From contig JACRAO010000129.1 in the NCBI GenBank assembly GCA_016213345.1, forward strand, positions 1 to 7,196: a stretch of 7,196 bases of DNA, written 5' to 3'. Made by a program: the position numbers and the translations under genes. Each line of letters starts with the position of its first letter. Position 1 is the first letter of the stretch. The stretch comes from Bdellovibrio sp. (lineage in GTDB: Bacteria; Bdellovibrionota; UBA1018). Shown here one piece after another: positions 1-5,556 of the stretch. The notes beneath the pieces are model-generated. The model was not told the DNA's origin and did not search any database. It saw nothing but the letters and a program-made list of their open reading frames with translations.

Positions 1-421
1 TACTGTATCCTTTTTTGCTGGCAATGTCTTGAATTATTTGTCTTAGCTTATTTAAAATAGGAGCAGTTAGCGTTTGTTCTTTTTGCTGCAGTTCTGTTTG
101 AGATTTCATTTGGAGCTGTTGGAGTTTTACAATGCGCTCTTGAATTTCGCTTTGTTTCTTTGCTCTTGCTTCTTCGTTCATAACAAGTGATTGTTTTTTG
201 AATTCCTCTCCCATTTTATTGATTTTAGCTTCTTCATCTTGAATTTCTTTTCGTTTTAGGGTCAAAGCTTTTTCTAAATCAGATTTTGCTTTTTTTCCTG
301 TTTCGACATTTTGAATAGCCTTTTGCATGTCTACGGTGGCAACTCGTGTTTCGGCACCAATGGCAACGCTTGAACCCAAAAAACCAATTACTAACATCCT
401 GATAATAAACGTATTTTTCAT
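1..421 (-). CDS. skp: Skp/OmpH family periplasmic chaperone, 3' end cut by window edge
   Basis: Translating the minus strand from the ATG at 421-419 gives 140 uninterrupted codons that run off the left edge. Residues 1-23 form a signal peptide (K2, R8, hydrophobic core to about 20, probable cleavage after AIGA). The mature part starts TRVATVDMQKAIQ, the usual OmpH/Skp opening, and continues as a long charged helix rich in K, E and Q (about 45-118), ending in the family-typical segment PILNKLRQIIQDIASKKGYS. Skp proteins are about 160-190 residues, so some 25-45 residues lie outside the window. Family role: a trimeric periplasmic chaperone that holds unfolded outer-membrane proteins for delivery to BamA, which fits the nearby bamA. 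A Shine-Dalgarno-like AAGGGAGAG lies just upstream. The 104-nt gap to the lipoprotein gene shows no terminator hairpin and no convincing own promoter, so co-transcription with it is inferred. Confidence 0.93.
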   Translation of the reverse strand, partial: MKNTFIIRMLVIGFLGSSVAIGAETRVATVDMQKAIQNVETGKKAKSDLEKALTLKRKEIQDEEAKINKMGEEFKKQSLVMNEEARAKKQSEIQERIVKLQQLQMKSQTELQQKEQTLTAPILNKLRQIIQDIASKKGYS

Positions 422-525
422 ATTTTTCTCTCCCTTTTGAACATAAAAACTCTAAACCATTAACTTATTGACTAAAAAACCACACTACACAACAAAATTC
501 AAGTAATTTATATGAATACCCTGTA

Positions 526-1134
526 CTATATCGTTCTCAGTTTTTTATACAATGTTCTAGCCACTTTTTGGTCACTTGGAGACACAGCTATTATTTTTAA
601 ATAAAAGCTGCCTATATTTAAATAATTATTATTGGGAGTATCATAAGTGGAAAATACTTTTTGGCCTGTCTCTTGTTCGACTGATAAAGTAATAAAATTT
701 TCAGTATCCTCTACATCCTTAGCTTCACAAATAGTACTTGAGGTGCAAGTTATTTCATAAAGAGCTAGACAGCCGTTTTTTTTGCCTCTTTCACACGTAA
801 AAATAGTGTAATTTGCGATTTGATCTATGGGTACCCACCAACTTAGTTGAATTGGATTTGATCTGTAACGAAATTTTTCTATTTTAAATGCAACTGGAGC
901 TGAATTTGTAGATACAGTATTATTAGAAGGTTTTTGTGAATTTACATTTTCAGACTGGTCTTCTTCTGGCGTAATCTTGACTGTTGATACCGAAGTTTTC
1001 AGCTTAGGTTGATCTGATTTGTTTATAGTGTCTGGGTTCCCACATCCCATAATTAGTCCAAAAGTGAGAGCCATCGAAAGTACAATCATAATTCCCATGT
1101 CTAGCAGTCCAAGATCACGAATTTGCTTCCACAT
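526..1134 (-). CDS. predicted outer-envelope lipoprotein with four-cysteine C-terminal domain, function unknown
   Basis: 202 residues; I do not recognise the family. The start at 1134 is supported by GGAGG (1143-1147) 8 nt upstream. The N-terminus has K3 and R6, then a hydrophobic stretch (about 13-30) ending in LIMGC, a plausible lipobox with lipidated Cys31. Residue +2 is Gly, not Asp, which by the enterobacterial rule would allow Lol export to the outer membrane. Residues 32-80 are a polar, Ser/Thr/Asn/Pro/Glu-rich linker. Residues 81-202 look like a compact beta domain: an IQLSWW strand, an NYTIF strand and FYLKIIAVS near the end. This pattern recalls a fibronectin type III-like sandwich, but that is inference. 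C114, C122, C130 and C136 could form two disulfides in the periplasm. The gene has its own sigma-54 promoter (1196-1211) and lies between bamA and skp, where many relatives have no gene, suggesting an envelope-related, conditionally expressed role. Confidence 0.88.
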   Translation of the reverse strand: MWKQIRDLGLLDMGIMIVLSMALTFGLIMGCGNPDTINKSDQPKLKTSVSTVKITPEEDQSENVNSQKPSNNTVSTNSAPVAFKIEKFRYRSNPIQLSWWVPIDQIANYTIFTCERGKKNGCLALYEITCTSSTICEAKDVEDTENFITLSVEQETGQKVFSTYDTPNNNYLNIGSFYLKIIAVSPSDQKVARTLYKKLRTI

Positions 1135-1142
1135 AAATAAAA

Positions 1143-1147
1143 CCTCC
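1143..1147 (-). promoter_or_regulatory. ribosome binding site of the lipoprotein gene
   Basis: GGAGG on the minus strand, 8 nt before the ATG at 1134. It decides in favour of M1 over the internal M13 (codon at 1098-1096), which has no comparable site. An isolated ATG-TAA start-stop pair (1156-1151) lies just ahead of it; its significance is unknown. Confidence 0.75.
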
Positions 1148-1164
1148 AGTTTACATACCTATAT

Positions 1165-1183
1165 TGGGTTTTTCTGAAACCCA
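1165..1183 (-). promoter_or_regulatory. hairpin at the predicted 5' end of the lipoprotein mRNA
   Basis: Perfect 7-bp inverted repeat TGGGTTT / AAACCCA with a 5-nt loop. On the minus strand it begins one to three nucleotides after the start point predicted from the sigma-54 promoter, so the transcript would open with a stem-loop. No T-run follows it on the minus strand, so it does not look like an intrinsic terminator. A role in mRNA stability is inference. Confidence 0.5.
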
Positions 1184-1195
1184 TACAATTTACAG

Positions 1196-1211
1196 AGCAA
1201 TTTCCGTGCCA
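1196..1211 (-). promoter_or_regulatory. sigma-54 (RpoN) -24/-12 promoter
   Basis: The minus strand reads TGGCACGGAAATTGCT, preceded by C. It matches every specified position of the consensus YTGGCACGRNNNTTGCW, including the invariant GG (1210-1209) and GC (1198-1197) separated by exactly 10 nt. Transcription would start at about 1184-1186, leaving a leader of about 50 nt before the lipoprotein ATG at 1134. Sigma-54 promoters need an enhancer-binding AAA+ activator; upstream sites would be expected in about 1230-1340 or within the end of bamA. This is the only strong promoter I see in the window. Confidence 0.87.
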
Positions 1212-1343
1212 GTATAGATTTTTTAGAAAAATTAATGCATTAGATAGAAGGTATTGGATTTATTAATAATAAATATGTAAATATTATATGATTAAACTTA
1301 TTTTATTTCAATAAAGTGTTATATATTAGACAGGTGTCGATAT
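1212..1343. other. AT-rich intergenic region upstream of the sigma-54 promoter, with short palindromes
   Basis: This stretch between the bamA stop and the sigma-54 promoter holds no gene. It is very AT-rich and contains three short inverted repeats: TAATGCATTA (1233-1242, perfect), TTTATT-aat-AATAAA (1259-1273) and GACAGGTGTC (1329-1338, arms GACA/TGTC). They are centred roughly 52, 81 and 148 nt upstream of the predicted start point. Any could be an activator site, but short AT-rich palindromes are common by chance. No GC-rich hairpin with a T-run follows bamA, so I see no intrinsic terminator for it. Confidence 0.4.
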
Positions 1344-3647
1344 CTAAAACGGTGTTCCGATCATAAATTCGAAATTCATATCCGGATCACCTGGATCACG
1401 CATTATTGGGAAACCCCATTCAAATCGCAGTGGTCCAATTGGAGAAAACCAACGAATCCCTAACCCCGCATCTGTTTTAATCTTAAACTCATGTCCAACT
1501 GGAAAAGTCTCAAATGCATTGCCAGCATCAAAAAATGTAACCAATTTGATACCAGCTTCGCGCACTAACGGGTACTCAAGCTCAAAAACAGCAAGCATCT
1601 CAATGCGGCCACCAATTGGCTCAACAAAAGAATTCCCATTCGCGTCCTTCCTTATCCTTGCAGGTCCCACAGTTGGAAAGGGATAACCTTTTAGGGTATT
1701 CGCGCCACCCATTAAAAATCTCTCCGAAGGCGGTGTGATCTTGCCTCCTAGAGCATGAATCTGGCCATATTCTAAATTATTTCTAAAAACCAAATCCCCA
1801 ATGAGTTTTGTATAATAGCGATTATTGATGATCCACTTCAGGAATTTTTTATCCCCTCCTAGCCCCACAATTTCAGCAGTCACGCTTTGATAGTTTCCGG
1901 CAGAGGTTTCGAATCTGTTATTTCTTTTGTCTCTAACTATACTAAACACAACACTGGATAACATCCCGCGATCGGCATTTAGATCTTCTTGAATTGCAGG
2001 ATCACTTTCGTTGACAATATCCTCAAGCTTGGTACCCTCGTTTTTGTATGTTATATAAGCGTTAACAAACTCTCTGATCGGGTATCCCAGTCTCACATCA
2101 AAACCTAAACGACGGGTTGTCCATTTATTGGGAATAGGCTGAGAAATATAATATGTATCAAATCCCATTGACCATTTTGTGTCAAAAGCATACGGATCAG
2201 TAAATCCTAAATTAATACTTTTATAGCGATGATCTTTTGTTAAATTTAAAGCCAAACTAAGTGTCTGTCCGCGGCCCAATAAATTGATTTCTGAAATTTG
2301 TGTTGTAAAGAAAAAACCTTGCCCGCTACTATAGCCAGCTCCTAACGTAATTGTACCAGTAGAGCGTTCCTTGATCGTAATCTCTAAATTTAATATATCC
2401 GGTTTATCCTTGGGACTTACTGTATTAAATATCACTTCTCCAGGAGCAAAAAACCCAAGCCGTTCGACATTTTCGCGTGATTCACGCAAACGAGTGCCAT
2501 TGTAAAGCTCACCTTCTATGATTTTAAGTTCTCTGCGGATAACTTTGTCATATGTTTTTGCATTACCTAAAATAACAATTTCACCAAAATGAATCAAATT
2601 TCCCTTTTCAAAATCATACTGTATATCTACTGTTTTTGTATCATCATGAATATTCATTTTTGGAATGACATTGGTAAACGCATATCCGAGATCCTGATAT
2701 TTTTCAGTTAGTCGTTGAATATCCAAATTTCGCTTTGAAATGCCAAATACATCCCCGGGTCTAAGGACTAAATCTTTATCCAATTCTTCTTTTGTAAATA
2801 AAAGTTCTCCCCCAAAATCCAGTTGCCCCATGTTATAAGGCTCACCCTCGTCAATATAAACCGTTATATACAACCATTTTTTGTCATCACTGACAGCAAT
2901 CACTGGGTTTTCGTAACGAAATTTGACAAACCCGTGTTCTAAATACCAATAAGTCATACGTTGCAGGTCCATCTTAAAAGAAGAATCTTTGAAGTTTCCA
3001 GAACCTGTCATAAATGAAAAAGCACCACCTTCTTTTGTCTCAGCAAGAACCGATTTCAATTGTTCATCAGAAAAATGTTTATTATTTAAAAAGATAATTT
3101 TTTTGATTTGTACCCTGTCATAGTCATTGATTTTATAAACAAGCTCTACTTCGCCTTCTTTGATCGGTTTTATTTCAAAATCAACTTTAGTGAGATAATA
3201 TCCCTTTTCTTCATAATGTTTTTGAATGTGCGCGATATCATCTTTTACTTTATTTACATCCAAAATTGCCCATTCTTTTAGCTTAATAACTTCCTTTAGA
3301 TCTTCAGCTGTTACTCTTTCGTTACCGTCAAACTCTAATTTAGAAATAACAGGATGTTCTTTGAGTTCATATAAAACACGTACTTGTTGATTGCCCAAAT
3401 CATCAGTATAAACTTCAATATCTTGAAACCACCCGGTTTGAAAAAGATTTTGAATGTCATTACGCACTTGTTCCTGAGATAAATTTTGTCCAACTTTCAA
3501 AACAAGTTTTGCCAACACAGCGTCTTTTTCGATGCGCTTTAGACCTTTGATTTCTATTTGACCGACTTTAGTTAAATTCTCATTAGCTAGACTTGTCACC
3601 GCAAAAAAACTTACCAATAAAAATAATTTAAAAAAATTACTAATCAT
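1344..3647 (-). CDS. bamA: outer membrane protein assembly factor BamA (Omp85)
   Basis: BamA is the essential outer-membrane insertase that folds beta-barrel proteins. From the ATG at 3647-3645 the product is 767 residues, a normal length. A signal peptide (MISNFFKLFLLVSFFAVTSLA) is followed by five POTRA domains at about 27-97, 98-177, 178-268, 269-349 and 351-429, then the barrel to the C-terminus. POTRA3 has the TKEGGAFSFMTGSG-type loop seen in BamA of deltaproteobacteria. The barrel ends FEFMIGTPF, with the terminal aromatic residue expected of outer-membrane proteins. The L6 loop motif, normally (V/I)RGF/Y, reads TLKGYP (AAA codon), a Lys for the nearly invariant Arg. An in-frame TTG four codons upstream (3659) would give 771 residues; I prefer ATG because neither site has a good Shine-Dalgarno and the signal peptide is complete without the extra residues. 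The lolD stop (TGA followed by a second TGA) ends 3 nt before the TTG, so translation from lolD is probably coupled. Confidence 0.95.
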   Translation of the reverse strand: MISNFFKLFLLVSFFAVTSLANENLTKVGQIEIKGLKRIEKDAVLAKLVLKVGQNLSQEQVRNDIQNLFQTGWFQDIEVYTDDLGNQQVRVLYELKEHPVISKLEFDGNERVTAEDLKEVIKLKEWAILDVNKVKDDIAHIQKHYEEKGYYLTKVDFEIKPIKEGEVELVYKINDYDRVQIKKIIFLNNKHFSDEQLKSVLAETKEGGAFSFMTGSGNFKDSSFKMDLQRMTYWYLEHGFVKFRYENPVIAVSDDKKWLYITVYIDEGEPYNMGQLDFGGELLFTKEELDKDLVLRPGDVFGISKRNLDIQRLTEKYQDLGYAFTNVIPKMNIHDDTKTVDIQYDFEKGNLIHFGEIVILGNAKTYDKVIRRELKIIEGELYNGTRLRESRENVERLGFFAPGEVIFNTVSPKDKPDILNLEITIKERSTGTITLGAGYSSGQGFFFTTQISEINLLGRGQTLSLALNLTKDHRYKSINLGFTDPYAFDTKWSMGFDTYYISQPIPNKWTTRRLGFDVRLGYPIREFVNAYITYKNEGTKLEDIVNESDPAIQEDLNADRGMLSSVVFSIVRDKRNNRFETSAGNYQSVTAEIVGLGGDKKFLKWIINNRYYTKLIGDLVFRNNLEYGQIHALGGKITPPSERFLMGGANTLKGYPFPTVGPARIRKDANGNSFVEPIGGRIEMLAVFELEYPLVREAGIKLVTFFDAGNAFETFPVGHEFKIKTDAGLGIRWFSPIGPLRFEWGFPIMRDPGDPDMNFEFMIGTPF

Positions 3648-3662
3648 AATAAAGTTCAATCA

Positions 3663-4352
3663 TCAACTTACAAACAAACCATCCTTCATTACCAAAACGC
3701 GATGCATCCGACTTGACAACTCGTGATCATGCGTAATCAACAAAACAGAAACACCAGTAGTTTGATTAAGTTTTGTCAATAAGTCCATCACATTTTGGCT
3801 ATTGAAAGAATCCAAGTTACCAGTAGGCTCATCAGCCAACAAGAGCTTGGGTCTTAAAATAACTGCTCTAGCTAATGCCACTCTTTGCTGCTCTCCTCCT
3901 GAGAGCTCTGCAGGGCGGTGTGTAAGCCGATGGCTTAGACCTACAAATTTCAGTAAATCCTGGGATTGCTCTTGAGCAGCCTTTTTAGTGTAACCAGCTA
4001 TAAGCGCAGGTAGCATTACGTTTTCTAATGCTGAAAACTCCGGAAGTAAATAGTGAAACTGAAATATAAACCCTAATGCCCGATTACGAAACAAAGCCAG
4101 CGCTCTGTCAGAATATTTTGCAATATCTTGTAAATGTGGACCAAATAAAATACGGCCTGCAGTAGGGAGTTCTAGAGTCCCCAAGATATGTAACAATGTG
4201 CTTTTACCAACCCCGCTTGCTCCATTTACAGCGACCATTTCTTTTTGATGAATGGTCATAAAAATCCCCCGTAGTACGGGGATTTCTGTTTTTCCTTTGA
4301 AAAAAGATTTTCTAATTCCTTCAGCCTTTAAAATAGGAACACTATCATTCAT
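3663..4352 (-). CDS. lolD: lipoprotein-releasing ABC transporter, ATP-binding subunit LolD
   Basis: 229 residues, the usual LolD length. It is the cytoplasmic ATPase of the LolCDE-type complex that extracts outer-membrane-bound lipoproteins from the inner membrane. All ABC motifs are intact: Walker A GASGVGKST (44-52), Q-loop Q98, signature LSGGEQQ (150-156), Walker B LLLADE (170-175), D-loop GNLD (178-181) and switch His208. FQFHYLLPEFSALENVMLP (97-115) is the family-typical stretch after the Q-loop and separates LolD from generic MacB-type ATPases. The ATG at 4352 overlaps the end of the permease gene by 8 nt. GAGG at 4362-4365, inside the permease gene, gives a sensible spacing of 9 nt; a second GAGG (4354-4357) is too close to the start. 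The next ATG downstream is out of frame and soon stops. A terminator-like hairpin lies within codons 23-31. Confidence 0.96.
   Translation of the reverse strand: MNDSVPILKAEGIRKSFFKGKTEIPVLRGIFMTIHQKEMVAVNGASGVGKSTLLHILGTLELPTAGRILFGPHLQDIAKYSDRALALFRNRALGFIFQFHYLLPEFSALENVMLPALIAGYTKKAAQEQSQDLLKFVGLSHRLTHRPAELSGGEQQRVALARAVILRPKLLLADEPTGNLDSFNSQNVMDLLTKLNQTTGVSVLLITHDHELSSRMHRVLVMKDGLFVS
4260..4285 (-). terminator. terminator-like hairpin inside the lolD coding sequence
   Basis: Perfect 8-bp inverted repeat AAATCCCC / GGGGATTT with an 8-nt loop; an alternative register CCCCG/CGGGG is also possible. On the minus strand the right arm runs into TTTTT, the layout of an intrinsic terminator, about 70-90 nt into lolD. 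The + strand also has T-rich sequence after it. The arms use the codons CCC, CGG and GGG, which stand out in this AT-rich gene. It could cause partial termination when translation lags, or could be chance within a conserved protein segment. Confidence 0.35.
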
Positions 4353-5556
4353 ACCTCAATGCCTCAATTGGGGGTTTTCTTGAAACATGAAACGCGGGAA
4401 TCAAAGTTGCCACAAATACAACGCACAAAGCAACACCTAAAATAATAAGAATTTCACTCCAACGCTCTATTACGGGTAAAAAATCTAAGGAATAAATTTG
4501 CGCAGGTAGCCGTATAAGTTCTGTCTTTGCCAATATATAATTAGCGCCAAGTCCCAGTAATAAGCCAAGTCCTCCTCCCAAAAAAGCTATGCCCATACCT
4601 ATATAGCAAAAAAGACGAAAACTCTGACTAGCAGGAAAGCCTAGGGCTTTTAAAATTGCAATTTCCTTTGATTTATCATGAATCATCATCATCAAAGTGC
4701 TTGCCACATTAAAGGCCGCAACAATAATAATGACTGCTAATAAAATAGAAATCACTACTTTTTCCAGATGTATAGCATAAAAGAAGTTTTTATTTAATGT
4801 TGACCAATCCTTTGCTCTAAAAGGATACCCAAAGCTTTTAGACAAGCGCTCTGCAACCAGGCCCGAAGAAGCCAATGTTTTTAATTTCATTTTAAAGGCA
4901 GTAACCTGTGTTGGGGCATCTAAAATTTGTTGCAGAAAACTTAAGCGAGTAAAAATATATTTCGAATCATAATCGAACATACCCATACGCACAATGCCCA
5001 CGACTTGTACGGAAACAACTTTAGGACTTCCATGGCCCTCAAGTCCTGGAAAAATTAGTTTCACTTCTGTTCCAACCAGAGCTCCTATTTTTTGAGATAA
5101 AACAGACGCCAGCACTACTTCGTTGTCGCCTTCTGGCATACGGCCGCTTACTATACGTTTAGGCACTGTCGTGACATTTCCAAAACTGCTAGTATCAATA
5201 CCTTCGATAACAGCGCCAGAGACAGCACGATTTCCTGAGATCATCAATTCTGTAATAAAAGAACCTGTTATTGACTCTAGTTCTGGAACTAGTTTTTGAA
5301 CTTTTGCAAGAATTTTATCAGGTTCTTGAATTGGATCTCCACGTGTGTATAAAATTACATGACCACTTAAGCCATGAACTATTTTTGAAAACTCCGCTTC
5401 AAAACCATTAATAACACTGGTAACCACGATAAGAGCGAAAACGCCTAAAACCACTCCTAAAACTGATACACATGAGATAAAGGAAATAAATTTTTCAGAG
5501 CCATGGCTTAGTAAAAAACGTTTTGATAAAAAAAACAGAGTAGAAAACTTACTCAT
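4345..5556 (-). CDS. lolC: lipoprotein-releasing system permease, LolC/LolE (FtsX) family
   Basis: 403 residues, typical of LolC/LolE. The membrane segments are at about 25-48, 266-291, 316-342 and 368-389, with a large periplasmic domain between the first two. That is the four-helix FtsX/MacB arrangement. The N-terminal SHGSEKFISFISCVSVLGV, the cytoplasmic coupling segment KSKEIAILKALGF (295-307) and the end PIEALRYE are all characteristic. With LolD it forms the inner-membrane complex that passes mature lipoproteins to the periplasmic carrier. Only one permease gene is present here, whereas E. coli has separate lolC and lolE; a homodimer of the LolF kind, or a second gene elsewhere, are both possible, so the C/E label is nominal. 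The ATG at 5556 overlaps the end of lysS by 8 nt and is preceded by GAGGA at 5560-5564. It is embedded in two alternative hairpins. Confidence 0.94.
   Translation of the reverse strand: MSKFSTLFFLSKRFLLSHGSEKFISFISCVSVLGVVLGVFALIVVTSVINGFEAEFSKIVHGLSGHVILYTRGDPIQEPDKILAKVQKLVPELESITGSFITELMISGNRAVSGAVIEGIDTSSFGNVTTVPKRIVSGRMPEGDNEVVLASVLSQKIGALVGTEVKLIFPGLEGHGSPKVVSVQVVGIVRMGMFDYDSKYIFTRLSFLQQILDAPTQVTAFKMKLKTLASSGLVAERLSKSFGYPFRAKDWSTLNKNFFYAIHLEKVVISILLAVIIIVAAFNVASTLMMMIHDKSKEIAILKALGFPASQSFRLFCYIGMGIAFLGGGLGLLLGLGANYILAKTELIRLPAQIYSLDFLPVIERWSEILIILGVALCVVFVATLIPAFHVSRKPPIEALRYE

Noticed and set aside
526..560. Possible sigma-70 promoter for skp (TTGTAT, 16 nt, TATAGT) at the end of the lipoprotein gene
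   Set aside because: The -35 match is only three of six and the sequence is AT-rich coding DNA; too weak to call.
1151..1156. ATG-TAA start-stop pair in the lipoprotein leader
   Set aside because: Six bases are expected often by chance in AT-rich leaders, and the AGG ahead of it is too close for efficient initiation.
1165..1183. Hairpin considered as a bamA transcription terminator
   Set aside because: No T-run follows on the minus strand, and it lies downstream of the sigma-54 promoter in the leader of the next gene.
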